From Flagellatimonas centrodinii (lineage in GTDB: Bacteria; Pseudomonadota; Gammaproteobacteria; Nevskiales; Nevskiaceae), in NCBI RefSeq assembly GCF_016918765.2, contig NZ_CP092104.1, forward strand, positions 1,364,001 to 1,428,000: 64,000 nt of DNA, written 5' to 3'. Position numbers and translations under genes: made by a program. This document shows positions 15,477 through 23,252 of the stretch, piece by piece. A model generated the notes under the pieces. The model was not told the origin of the DNA, searched no databases, and saw only the letters and a list, made by a program, of their open reading frames with translations. The stretch's first letter is position 1. Every line of letters begins with the position of its first letter.

Positions 15477-17749
15477 TGCGGTGTCCCGCTCAGCTTGTTG
15501 ATACGGCAGGGCAGTCCCTTCAAGTGCGGAATACCTTGTTCAAGGTCGATGAAATCGTCATCGTCCGGACACAGCATGGCGTCGGCGTAACGCAGGGCGC
15601 CGGACAGCTTGCCCAGTCCCTGCTCAGTTTCCGGCTTCCACCAACCATGGGGAATGCGAACCAGCCCATCGGGCATGTTGGGACGAACGCCGACCATGAT
15701 CTCGATTTTTCCGGTGCGGGTTTCGACCTCGACCCACTCGTTTTCATCGAGGTGATACTGCCGCGCGGTGCCGGGACTGATGAACAACACCGGTTCGGGT
15801 TTGCGCGCGCGCATCTCGGGAATGTGCCTTCCTCCGGTCTGGAAATACTCGCCCTCGCGCACGCCGGTGAACATGGCCAGAGGGAAGGCCGGGTCGGCTG
15901 GCGGCTCGTCACGAAAGTACGGCAGCGGATCAAAGCCCAGGCCTTCGAGGATGGATGAGTGCAGTTCCACCTTGCCGCTGGGTGTGGCGAAGCCGGTCTT
16001 TTCGTATTTGCGGAATTCAAGCGTATCGGCGTGGACCTCGTACGTGCTGGAGAATTCTTCAAAGCCGATCTCAAGCTTGGCGATGCGGTAATCGTAAAAA
16101 TCTTCCAGTGTTTCCCACGGAACGACATCGGGCATGCCGAGTGCGTTGGCGGTGAGCTTCCACAGCTCAAAGGTGCTCTTGCATTCGCCCGGTGGTTCCA
16201 TCGATTTCTGCGACGGCTTGTAGATTGACAGCCAGCCGTAGCCATCAAACATCCACGGCCGCTCCAGCCATGAGTCGCCGGGCAACACGTAATCGGCTAG
16301 TTGCGCGGTCGGCGTCATGACGTGCTCCTGGACCACGATCAGGTCCTGATTGAGCATGGCCTTCATGATCAGCGGCATGTTGGCGAAGCCCATCAGCGTG
16401 TTGTTGCCGAACGAGAACAGCGCCTTCACCGGGTACGGCCCTTCGCCCGCCATGGCGCGGAACACGGCCGAGGGGTTGGCCATAAAGCACCCGGTGACCT
16501 GGTTCGCGTACTCGTGGCCCCAGACGCGCTTGCAAGGTTCGCGCAGGGCCGCCTGCCCGCGATAGGTGAACGCGGGATGTTTGTCGGAACCAAGCTGCTT
16601 GGATTTCTGCTCCTCGGACAGAACATGGTGCATCTCGATTTCCGACTCCGAGACAATCTGCGGGTGAAAGCCCATCAGGGCTTCGCCGCCTGGCACGTCG
16701 ATATAGCCGCATACCGCGCGCAAGATGCTTTGCAGGCGAATGGCCGAAGTGCTGTTGCGCTGCTGGTCGGTGATGGGCGTCCATGGAATCACTGACGGCC
16801 CCAGCGTGGCGTACATGCGCGCAGCCTTGGCGATCATCTCGGCATCGCAGCCAGTGATCGCCGCCACACGCTCCAGTGGGAATTCGTCGACACGCTTTTT
16901 TAGGGCCTCGAATCCCACCGTCCAACGCTCGACAAAGGCCTTGTCGTAAAGCTCCTCGTCAAGAATCACCTTGAGCCAACCGAAGGCCATTGCCGCATCT
17001 GTACCTGCCCTGATTGGCAGCCACAAATCGGCCATTTCAGCGCATTCGCTTTTGCGTGGGTCGAGCACAATCAACGTGCCACCGCGCGCCTTCACTCGTT
17101 GTATCTGATTGTAGATAGGCACCCAGCTGTTCTTGCCGGGGTTGTGCCCGAACAGCACGATGAGATTGGTGTTGTCGTAGTCCGGCCATGGGTACCAGCC
17201 GTAGGTCAGCCGATTGATCGCGGCCGTGTTCCCGGCGCAGAGCGCGACGCCGCTGATCCAATTCGGTGAGCCGACGTGATTCATGATTCGCCGACCCAAC
17301 CCATGATCGGTACCGGTGTTCCATTGGCTGGTCGAGACAGCCCACGCTTCCGGGCCGAACTCGGCGATGATCTTCTTCAGCCGTTGACCGATGTCCGCCA
17401 TGGCCTCTTCCCAGCTCACCCGCTGCCACTTTCCAGATCCGCGCTCACCGACCCGCTTCTGCGGGTAAAGCACACGGTCGGGGTTGGCGAAGTTTTTCGG
17501 CGCGACGATGCCCTTGATGCAGATGTTGTCCTTGAACAGGGGATTGTCGGAGGAGCGCACACGGGTGACGCGCCCCTTCTGGATTTCGGTGACCACGCTG
17601 CACGCGATATCGCAGCTTGCACACAGGGCTTTGCGGGTTTCGACCCCCGGCCGCTGATGCGGTCTCGGAATGCTGCGGCTGCCTGCCGCACTGGGACCAA
17701 CAGATGGAACTCCGGGCACTGATGCGCTCCTATGGAATGACGGCGTCAT
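15473..17749 (-). CDS. Molybdopterin (Mo/W) enzyme, acetylene-hydratase-like
   Basis: DMSO-reductase-superfamily protein of 758 aa from the ATG at 17749; a TTG at 17791 is an alternative. [4Fe-4S] ligands are C43, C46, C50 and C77 in CASCDIAC...NICIKG. Asp47 directly follows the second Cys and C171 (VALCAGNTAA) is the likely metal ligand. Recalling acetylene hydratase of Pelobacter acetylenicus (Cys12-Asp13, W-ligand Cys141, Trp179, Trp293), the spacing here is the same: W209 is 38 and W323 is 152 residues after C171. Other shared blocks include NHVGSPNWISG and MTPTAQLADYVLPGDSWLERP. There is no Tat motif and no adjacent ferredoxin or membrane-anchor gene, which suits a soluble non-redox enzyme. 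Residues near the active site differ (Ala172, Trp143), so the substrate may not be acetylene. Confidence 0.8.
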   Translation of the reverse strand: MTPSFHRSASVPGVPSVGPSAAGSRSIPRPHQRPGVETRKALCASCDIACSVVTEIQKGRVTRVRSSDNPLFKDNICIKGIVAPKNFANPDRVLYPQKRVGERGSGKWQRVSWEEAMADIGQRLKKIIAEFGPEAWAVSTSQWNTGTDHGLGRRIMNHVGSPNWISGVALCAGNTAAINRLTYGWYPWPDYDNTNLIVLFGHNPGKNSWVPIYNQIQRVKARGGTLIVLDPRKSECAEMADLWLPIRAGTDAAMAFGWLKVILDEELYDKAFVERWTVGFEALKKRVDEFPLERVAAITGCDAEMIAKAARMYATLGPSVIPWTPITDQQRNSTSAIRLQSILRAVCGYIDVPGGEALMGFHPQIVSESEIEMHHVLSEEQKSKQLGSDKHPAFTYRGQAALREPCKRVWGHEYANQVTGCFMANPSAVFRAMAGEGPYPVKALFSFGNNTLMGFANMPLIMKAMLNQDLIVVQEHVMTPTAQLADYVLPGDSWLERPWMFDGYGWLSIYKPSQKSMEPPGECKSTFELWKLTANALGMPDVVPWETLEDFYDYRIAKLEIGFEEFSSTYEVHADTLEFRKYEKTGFATPSGKVELHSSILEGLGFDPLPYFRDEPPADPAFPLAMFTGVREGEYFQTGGRHIPEMRARKPEPVLFISPGTARQYHLDENEWVEVETRTGKIEIMVGVRPNMPDGLVRIPHGWWKPETEQGLGKLSGALRYADAMLCPDDDDFIDLEQGIPHLKGLPCRINKLSGTPQ

Positions 17750-17805
17750 GGCAATCTCGTTCGCGGATAGCCGTCCGGTCCGAGATGACAATCGATACTA
17801 ACTAC

Positions 17806-17817
17806 GTGTATATACAC
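17806..17817. promoter_or_regulatory. Perfect 12-bp palindrome, probable MarR operator
   Basis: GTGTATATACAC is fully self-complementary. It lies in the AT-rich 72-bp gap between the divergent Mo/W enzyme and marR genes, ending 4 bp before the marR ATG. Position and symmetry fit a MarR-type autoregulatory operator, and the TATA-rich core may also serve as a -10 element. Confidence 0.6.
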
Positions 17818-17821
17818 TCAT

Positions 17822-18373
17822 ATGACTGCCAAGCGCTACCACCTGCCTTTTCTGGAAGAAGTTCGGAGCCAACGCCACGTATGCTTCGCAGAGCAGTTGC
17901 GCTCGGCTAATCGCGCGGTCTCGAAGCTTTACACGCAGCACCTCGGCGACTCGGACATCGGTGTCACCCAACTGTCGCTACTGATCCGTCTCTACTATTT
18001 CGGCGAGATCACCATGTCAAAACTGGCGCAGCAACTGGAAACTGACCGCACCACCCTGGCGCGAAACGTTCAGCTGCTGGAGCGCAGTGGCCACCTCTGC
18101 ATCGTTAGCGCTGACGACCGCAGATCGCGGCTGGTGCGCTTGACCGACAAGGGCTTCGAATCCTTGCAACTCACAATTCCCCGCTGGCTGGACGCCCAAA
18201 ACGATCTTCGCTCGCGCTTAGGGCACGACCCTTGGGGCGCACTGTTTGCCGGTCTACGAGGGCTCGTGACACTTGGGAACGAAATAGAGCAGTCGCACGG
18301 GGCTGGTCGGGCGCGCAGCATCCGAGAGAAGCCCAAGACTGGAGGCTCAACTACCCGCCAACCCGCCAAATAG
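17822..18373 (+). CDS. MarR-family transcriptional regulator
   Basis: Protein of 183 aa. Winged-helix core: VTQLSLLIRLYYFGEITMSKLAQ, then the recognition-helix region QLETDRTTLARNVQLLERSGH and the wing SADDRRSRLVRLTDKG (about residues 45-115). A longer, basic and probably disordered C-terminal tail follows (from about 155). It is divergent from the acetylene-hydratase-like gene, so it is the probable ligand-responsive repressor of that operon. The base composition is less GC-rich than the surrounding core genes. Confidence 0.88.
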   Translation: MTAKRYHLPFLEEVRSQRHVCFAEQLRSANRAVSKLYTQHLGDSDIGVTQLSLLIRLYYFGEITMSKLAQQLETDRTTLARNVQLLERSGHLCIVSADDRRSRLVRLTDKGFESLQLTIPRWLDAQNDLRSRLGHDPWGALFAGLRGLVTLGNEIEQSHGAGRARSIREKPKTGGSTTRQPAK

Positions 18374-18445
18374 ACGGGGGTTGAGAGGGCTTCCAGAATC
18401 TCGGATTTGCACGACCGTGATATGCGACCAAGTGTTCTGACTTTC

Positions 18446-18463
18446 ATCCTGTCGGGCGCACCA
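18446..18463 (+). repeat. tRNA-Arg 3'-end direct repeat (right attachment-site remnant)
   Basis: ATCCTGTCGGGCGCACCA matches the last 18 nt of both tRNA-Arg(CCG) copies (ATCCTCTCGGGCGCACCA) at 17 of 18 positions, in the same orientation. With the copy at 15145-15221 it brackets a 3.2-kb segment carrying the Mo/W enzyme, its 68-aa partner and marR. This is the geometry left by site-specific integration into a tRNA 3' end. No integrase is present. Confidence 0.8.
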
Positions 18464-18465
18464 GG

Positions 18466-18867
18466 TCAATGGCTTGGCGACATGACAAGCGGTCTCGAAC
18501 GCCTGGATTGTTCTCGAAACTTGGCCGGTGTTTGATCAAACCACCTCGTGCAGCTTCGGTGGAAGACGGCGAGATCCGAGTAGCCCAGGCTGTGGGCTAT
18601 CCGCGCGAGCGGAATGCTTGTTTCCACGAGATATTCCTGAGCAAGCGTTTTTCGCGTTGCATCCCGAAGCGCCTCGAAACTCGTTCCAAGTGCCTTGAGT
18701 TTTCGCTGCATGGTGCGGGGGTTCAGCCGCAGCGCTGCGGCTGCGGCGGAAATGTCGACGGTACGAAAGCGCATGAGCTGAGGCAGCAGCTCTAAGAGTT
18801 GCTGATCAATCGGCAAGTCGTGCGGCGGCGCCGTGCCATGCAGGTATTGCTCAATCCTTGAGAAACG
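18466..18867 (-). pseudogene. AraC-family regulator, C-terminal remnant
   Basis: The open frame from an in-frame stop at 18868-18870 gives FSRIEQYLHGTAPPHDLPID, then RFRTVDISAAAAALRLNPRT, LARIAHSLGYSDLAVFHRS and the WFDQTPAKFREQ terminus: the linker and both helix-turn-helix motifs of an arabinose-binding-domain AraC regulator. The N-terminal sensing domain (roughly 200 residues) is missing. An internal ATG at 18816 could start a 116-aa protein with the DNA-binding domain alone. The fragment begins 2 bp past the tRNA 3'-end repeat. Confidence 0.8.
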
Positions 18868-18937
18868 TCAGCAGGTCCCGGTTGAAGCGATCCTTGTGGG
18901 TGTCGGTCAGGCCGTGCGGCGCGCCGGGGCAGTATCT
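18851..18937 (-). pseudogene. Alpha/beta hydrolase, C-terminal tail remnant
   Basis: The minus strand reads YCPGAPHGLTDTHKDRFNRD followed by LLTFLKD and a stop at 18851. This is the terminal segment, with the catalytic His (PHG), of non-heme chloroperoxidase/arylesterase-type hydrolases. About 28 codons remain, and upstream the frame runs into unrelated sequence. Its stop overlaps the AraC fragment in another frame. Confidence 0.7.
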
Positions 18938-18939
18938 TC

Positions 18940-19115
18940 AAGGGGGGCGCGTACGGAGCGCACAGAAAGCGTTGCGGCGCGGGCGGCCCCTGAAGGTGAT
19001 CGCCGCCGAGGTCGGATATGGCAGTGAGGCTGCGCTTTCTCGTGCCTTCAAGGCGCAATCCGGGCAATCACCGCGCGAGTGGAAGAATCAACAGCAAGCG
19101 GCGACCAATGTGTGA
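18940..19115 (+). pseudogene. AraC-family regulator (cupin type), C-terminal remnant
   Basis: The plus strand encodes RPLKVIAAEVGYGSEAALSR followed by AFKAQSGQSPREWKN and a stop at 19113-19115, the second helix-turn-helix and C-terminus of a cupin-type AraC regulator. Everything upstream is missing. It belongs to a different subfamily from the fragment at 18466-18867 and lies on the opposite strand. Confidence 0.75.
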
Positions 19116-19117
19116 CC

Positions 19118-20038
19118 TCAGCGGCCACGGTCGCGCGTGGGCAGGTCACGATCACGCAGGCAATCGATGAACGCGCGAAGCGCAGGGCGAATGTGGCGGC
19201 GGTTCGAGTAGTAGAGATACAGCCCGGGCACCGTTTGAACCCAGTCCGGCAGGACGTGCTTGAGCAGTCCGCGTTCGAGCGCTTCCGCAATTCCGTCGTC
19301 GTTGTACGCATAGAAGATGCCCAGGCCCTGCAGGGCAGCGGGAACGACGATGTCCTGGTGATTGGAGATCAGCGGCCCGTCAACTTCGGCCTCGATCCTT
19401 TGACCCTTCTTCTGAAACGGCCAGCGGGCGACCCTTCCGCTTCCCGGAAAACGCCAGCGGATGCAGACGTGCCGATGCAGGTCCGCGGGGGTTCTGGGCG
19501 CACCGAATCGGGCAAGGTAGTCCGGTGATGCCACCGCGAGCAAGCTGACGTCCGGCGTCAGACGGACCGCGACCATATCCTTCTGGAGGCGCCCGCCAAC
19601 GCGAATGCCGGCGTCGAATCCGCCCGCCACGATGTCACTCAGCCCGTCGTCGACCACGATGTCGAGCACCACGTCGGGATAAGCCCTGTGAAAGCGTCCG
19701 AGTCGCGGCGCGATGAGCTGCTTCGCGGCCATGCTGGAGGTATTGATCCGCAGCGTTCCGGCCGTTCTGTTCGTCGATCCGACGGCCTGCGCAACTGCAT
19801 CATCCATTTCGCGCAACATCGGAGCGACGCGTTCGTGGAGCCGTTGTCCCGGTTCCGTCGGCGCGACACTCCGGGTGGTGCGATTGAGCAGCCGAACACC
19901 CAGCCGGGTCTCCAGTTGGCGGATCGTCTGACTCAAGGCGGACCGGGACAGGCCGAGGTGATCTGCGGCCCGGGCAAAGCTCGCCCGGTCGACGACGGCC
20001 ACGAAAGCCTTCAACTCGGCGTAGTCCGACCCGCGCAT
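19118..20038 (-). CDS. LysR-family transcriptional regulator
   Basis: Protein of 306 aa from MRGSDYAELKAFVAVV; an ATG at 20059 would add 7 residues. The winged HTH is at residues 5-62 (SFARAADHLGLSRSALSQTI, RLGVRLLNRTTRSV) and a LysR substrate-binding domain with YLARFGAP and PLISNHQDIVV follows. It is divergent from an NTF2-like/SDR operon, the usual arrangement for a LysR regulator and its target. The 31-bp dyad at 20061-20091 is its likely binding site. The co-inducer is unknown. Confidence 0.92.
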   Translation of the reverse strand: MRGSDYAELKAFVAVVDRASFARAADHLGLSRSALSQTIRQLETRLGVRLLNRTTRSVAPTEPGQRLHERVAPMLREMDDAVAQAVGSTNRTAGTLRINTSSMAAKQLIAPRLGRFHRAYPDVVLDIVVDDGLSDIVAGGFDAGIRVGGRLQKDMVAVRLTPDVSLLAVASPDYLARFGAPRTPADLHRHVCIRWRFPGSGRVARWPFQKKGQRIEAEVDGPLISNHQDIVVPAALQGLGIFYAYNDDGIAEALERGLLKHVLPDWVQTVPGLYLYYSNRRHIRPALRAFIDCLRDRDLPTRDRGR

Positions 20039-20060
20039 TGTGCACCGTTTTCTAAACAAC

Positions 20061-20091
20061 CCAATCAGATAATAGGTGATTTTCTTATTGG
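20061..20091. promoter_or_regulatory. 31-bp dyad, probable LysR operator
   Basis: Arms CCAATCAGATAAT and ATTTTCTTATTGG are inverted repeats matching at 11 of 13 positions around a 5-bp centre (AGGTG). The dyad sits in AT-rich DNA between the divergent lysR and NTF2-like/SDR genes. Confidence 0.65.
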
Positions 20092-20139
20092 TGGTATGCC
20101 GGCATCGTGGCGCCTCCTTGAGCTCGAATGGAGATCGCG

Positions 20140-20469
20140 ATGAAAGTGCTGAACCTTCCCGACCCGATTGCGGCGTACTTCGACGCAGACAAACGGGACG
20201 GACATGCGGTGGCCCGCTGCTTCACCAGTGACGGGCGTGTTACCGATGAAGGGCAAACGCATGTGGGCCGCGCCGCCATTGAAGGCTGGAAGACGGCGGC
20301 CTCCGCCCAGTTCGCGTACCTCACCGAGCCCATCGCGCTCGAGAAGGTCGGTCGCCATTACAGGGTGACGGGTCGCGTGACCGGGACCTTTCCGGGCAGC
20401 CCCGTGGAGCTCCGGTACCAGTTCATGCTGGAGCGGGGCAGGATCGCGTCGCTGGTGATCACGCCATGA
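20140..20469 (+). CDS. NTF2-like (SnoaL-type) small protein
   Basis: Protein of 109 aa starting [20 protein letters not shown]; the GGAG 7 bp upstream favours this ATG over the one at 20128. The N-terminal helix with [20 protein letters not shown], then [18 protein letters not shown], is the pattern of the SnoaL/NTF2-like cone fold. The family includes isomerases, hydrolases and binding proteins, so activity cannot be assigned. It is coupled by ATGA to the following SDR gene, so the two likely act in one pathway. Confidence 0.8.
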   Translation: MKVLNLPDPIAAYFDADKRDGHAVARCFTSDGRVTDEGQTHVGRAAIEGWKTAASAQFAYLTEPIALEKVGRHYRVTGRVTGTFPGSPVELRYQFMLERGRIASLVITP

Positions 20470-21248
20470 GCTTTGATCTGGGGCTTGTGGGCGCGCGCGT
20501 ACTGGTCACCGGCGGCACCCGCGGTGCGGGGGAGGCTACCGTGCGGTCCTTGCGCGGGGCGGGTGCGCGAATCGTCGTGGCGGCGCGTTCGCTGCCCGCC
20601 GAAGCCCTCGGTGATGTGCACTACCTGGCCGCGAACCTGTCTACCGCCGAGGGTGCACAGGCCACCGCCGAGGCGGCGCGCAAGCAGCTTGGCGGCATCG
20701 ATGTTCTGATCAATGTGGTCGGCGGGTCGTCCGCTCCTGCGGGCGGCTTTGCGGCACTCGATGATGGCGAATGGTCGAAGGAACTGGACCTGAACCTGAT
20801 GTCCGCAGTCCGACTCGACAGGGCGCTGCTTCCGTCGATGATCGCGCAACGTTCGGGCGTGATCATTCATGTGACGTCGATCCAGCGTGTGCTGCCGTTG
20901 CCGGATGCGACCATCGCCTACGCCGCCGCCAAAGCGGCGCTGTCCACATACAGCAAGGCGCTGTCGAAGGAAGTCACGCCCAAAGGGGTCCGGGTGGTCC
21001 GTGTGTCGCCTGGATGGATCGAGACCGATGCCGCGGTGGCGCTCGCGGAGCGTCTGGCGCGTCAGGCGAACACCGACTACGCGGGCGGCCAGCAGATCAT
21101 CATGGATGCCTTGGGCGGTATCCCACTGGGGCGTCCGGTGAAGCCACAGGAGGTCGCTGACCTCATCACGTTCCTGGCATCACCGCGCGCTGCGTCCATT
21201 TCAGGTGTCGAGTATGTGATCGATGGCGGAACCGTTCCAACCACCTGA
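20466..21248 (+). CDS. Short-chain dehydrogenase/reductase
   Basis: Classical SDR of 260 aa. Cofactor motif [10 protein letters not shown] (TGxxxGxG) at about residues 15-24, NVVGG in the NAG position, active-site Ser in HVTSIQR, YAAAK as the YxxxK, and a C-terminal GVEYVIDGG. Start fixed by the overlap with the NTF2-like gene. The substrate is unknown; context suggests oxidation or reduction of a small alcohol or ketone under LysR control. Confidence 0.92.
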   Translation: MSFDLGLVGARVLVTGGTRGAGEATVRSLRGAGARIVVAARSLPAEALGDVHYLAANLSTAEGAQATAEAARKQLGGIDVLINVVGGSSAPAGGFAALDDGEWSKELDLNLMSAVRLDRALLPSMIAQRSGVIIHVTSIQRVLPLPDATIAYAAAKAALSTYSKALSKEVTPKGVRVVRVSPGWIETDAAVALAERLARQANTDYAGGQQIIMDALGGIPLGRPVKPQEVADLITFLASPRAASISGVEYVIDGGTVPTT

Positions 21249-21308
21249 CGGGGCCTCCGTGCCTGCCCGGCGGCTCAGGGTACAGCGGGGCCGCCGAGCG
21301 GTCGGTGC

Positions 21309-21615
21309 CTATATGGCGAAGCCCTCCAGCACGATCTTGCCCCTGGCCTTGCCGCTTTCCAGCAGCATATGCGCGCGCCGCAGGTTGCCCGCATTGATCA
21401 TGCCGTAGTGCTCGCCGAGGGTGCTGCGCAACACGCCGGCATCGACCGGCGCAGACACCTCGTTCAGACGTTCGTGCTGACCGATCATTTCGGGGTTTCG
21501 AACAGGGAACGGGTGAACATGAACGCCCAGTGCAAGGAGCCGGCCTTGCGGTGCGATGGCCTTCGGTACCGGGGCGCCTGCCGGCACGCAGAACCACCGC
21601 GCACACTGGATCCAG
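21309..21615 (-). pseudogene. Zinc-type alcohol dehydrogenase/quinone reductase, broken C-terminal remnant
   Basis: The minus strand encodes MIGQHERLNEVSAPVDAGVL, then NAGNLRRAHMLLESGKARGK and IVLEGF, the C-terminus of zinc-binding (quinone-type) alcohol dehydrogenases. Immediately upstream the family sequence SLHWAFMFTRSLFETP continues only in another frame, showing loss of one base near 21490. Before it the IAPQGR block follows without the intervening roughly 18 residues, showing a deletion. Only about 100 codons of some 340 remain. Confidence 0.75.
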
Positions 21616-21638
21616 ACGGGCACCGCCGTTCGCAGTTG

Positions 21639-21665
21639 TTGACACTGTTACGTTAACACTGTCAA
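21639..21665. promoter_or_regulatory. 27-bp dyad, probable TetR operator/promoter
   Basis: Half-sites TTGACACTGTTA and TAACACTGTCAA flank a 3-bp centre (CGT); 22 of 27 positions are symmetric. The left arm contains a perfect -35-like TTGACA. The dyad ends 8 bp before the tetR ATG, so bound regulator would block its own operon. Confidence 0.75.
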
Positions 21666-21673
21666 CATTCCGC

Positions 21674-22345
21674 ATGGCCCGTAAAAAAACCACCGAAACC
21701 GTCCGCGACCGCAAGCGCGAGGAGATTGTGGATGCCGCGATGGCGGTGTTTGAGAACGGCGGCGGCATGGACGCGCTGAGCTTCCGCAAGCTCGCGGCGC
21801 AGTTGTCGCTGAGCTACTCGGCGCCCTATCGCTACTTCGCCAACAAGGAAGCGCTGATCAATGCGATGCGGGCCCGGGCCTACCGCTGGATCGAGGGGGT
21901 CATGCTCGACGCCATTGCCGATATTGACGATCCGGAGGCGCAGCTGGAGGCGCTGGCGGCGGCCTACATCGATGCGGGCATCGCCCAGCCCGATCGCTAC
22001 GCCCTGATGTTCTTCCGGGTGGACGACCCCAGTGCGACCCATCGATCGCTGGAACTGCGGGCCGCCAAGCACGATGCACTCGACGTCTGTACCCGGGTGA
22101 TTACGGCGGGGCAGGCGGCTGGCAGCATGCCCACCCACCTCGACCCGCTGACGGCGAGCCACCTGTTCTGGACGGCCGCGCACGGACTGGTCTCGCTGCA
22201 GGTGGCGGGACAGTTCGAGATGGGCCGCAATACCGCAGCGCTGGTGCCTGCGCTGATCGGTGTGCTGCGCGCCGGTGTGGATCACTTCCGCGCCGGCGAG
22301 CCGCAGTCTGCCGCAACCCCCGAGGAGGTGCGCCACCATGGCTGA
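21674..22345 (+). CDS. TetR-family transcriptional regulator
   Basis: Protein of 223 aa beginning MARKKTTETVRDRKREEIVD. The N-terminal HTH is LSFRKLAAQLSLSYSAPYRY followed by FANKEALI (about residues 35-62), and the C-terminal ligand domain has the WTAAHGLVSL segment of the WHG subgroup. The 3' end overlaps the following metal-dependent hydrolase gene by 8 bp, so it is the first gene of an operon it probably represses. The inducer is unknown. Confidence 0.92.
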   Translation: MARKKTTETVRDRKREEIVDAAMAVFENGGGMDALSFRKLAAQLSLSYSAPYRYFANKEALINAMRARAYRWIEGVMLDAIADIDDPEAQLEALAAAYIDAGIAQPDRYALMFFRVDDPSATHRSLELRAAKHDALDVCTRVITAGQAAGSMPTHLDPLTASHLFWTAAHGLVSLQVAGQFEMGRNTAALVPALIGVLRAGVDHFRAGEPQSAATPEEVRHHG

Positions 22346-23252
22346 CACGACCCACGAGCCCCTGCCGATCCCGCGGCAGATCGCATTCAGCTTTCCTGAC
22401 GACCTGGACCCGTGCTGGAAGCCGGGCGATCCCGAGTTCTGTGCCATGGTCAACGGCGCCTCGCTGACCATGCCGTATCTGGAGCCGTTCCTGATCCGCA
22501 CCGTGCGGGAGGCGATGCCGCGGATCGCCGACCCGCGAGTGCACGAAGCCGCGCGTGCATTCAATACCCAGGAACAGTTTCACTATCAGGCGCATCGTCG
22601 TTTCAACGAGCTGATCAAGGCACGCGGCTATCCCGAACTGGCGGCGCTGGAAGCGCGCATGCAGGCCGCCTATCAGCGGCTGGGGACCAAATCGCTGCGC
22701 ACGCGTCTGGCCTACACGGCGGGCTTCGAGGCGATGACCATGGGCGTGACCCGCTGGCTCATCAACCACCGGGTCCGGCTGTTCGGCGGCAGCGACAGCC
22801 GTGTCGCCTCCTTCATTCTTTGGCACTTTGTCGAAGAGGCCGAGCACAAATGCGTGGCGTACGACGTCTACCAGGATGTCTGCGGCGGCGGTGCCGGCGC
22901 GTATCTGGCGCGGGCGGTCGGTGTGTTCCACGGCGCACTCGATGTCATGTTTGCCTCCATGCGGGGCTACAAGCTCATCCTCCGGAAGGATGGACGGTGG
23001 TATCAGTGGCGGTCGCGGCTGCGCCTGTTGCGTCACCTCGCCAGTTTTGTCCGCACGGTGGCGCCGTACCTGCTGCGGGCAGCGATGCCGGGCCATACCC
23101 CGCGACGCGAACAGGAGCCGCAGTGGGTGTACGACTGGATTGCGGCGTATCAGCACGCACCACCGGGGTACGTGCCGATGGTCGATACCCACAGCAAGAC
23201 GCTTCCGGTGCCGTTTGATGCGGTGCCACCGCTGTCCGGGGCGCGTCCGTGA
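22338..23252 (+). CDS. PF10118-type predicted metal-dependent hydrolase, possible ferritin-like di-iron protein
   Basis: Protein of 304 aa. Two ExxH motifs, EQFH (in NTQEQFHYQAHRRFNE) and EAEH (in WHFVEEAEHKCVAYDVY), lie on predicted helices and resemble the carboxylate/histidine ligands of di-iron proteins. I recognise the overall pattern as the PF10118 family, annotated as predicted metal-dependent hydrolase; its biochemical activity is not settled. GTG overlap with the next gene. The company of two StyC-like proteins and a membrane di-iron hydroxylase hints at an oxygenase role, which is inference. Confidence 0.75.
   Translation: MADTTHEPLPIPRQIAFSFPDDLDPCWKPGDPEFCAMVNGASLTMPYLEPFLIRTVREAMPRIADPRVHEAARAFNTQEQFHYQAHRRFNELIKARGYPELAALEARMQAAYQRLGTKSLRTRLAYTAGFEAMTMGVTRWLINHRVRLFGGSDSRVASFILWHFVEEAEHKCVAYDVYQDVCGGGAGAYLARAVGVFHGALDVMFASMRGYKLILRKDGRWYQWRSRLRLLRHLASFVRTVAPYLLRAAMPGHTPRREQEPQWVYDWIAAYQHAPPGYVPMVDTHSKTLPVPFDAVPPLSGARP

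Noticed and set aside
15473-17749. Formate dehydrogenase or thiosulfate/polysulfide reductase identity
   Set aside because: There are no ferredoxin-like or membrane-anchor subunit genes and no Tat signal, and the Asp/Cys/Trp spacing fits acetylene hydratase better. A tree would be needed for certainty.
13834-18463. Intact prophage or integrative conjugative element
   Set aside because: No integrase, relaxase, phage structural or replication gene is present; only attachment-site-like repeats and cargo remain.
18466-18816. Complete 116-aa AraC regulator
   Set aside because: AraC homology continues upstream of the internal ATG to about 18861 and then stops abruptly, so the frame is better read as the remnant of a longer gene.
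21268-21296. CGGCGGC/GCCGCCG hairpin after the SDR gene as a terminator
   Set aside because: The 15-nt loop and lack of a T-run make it no better than chance in such GC-rich DNA.
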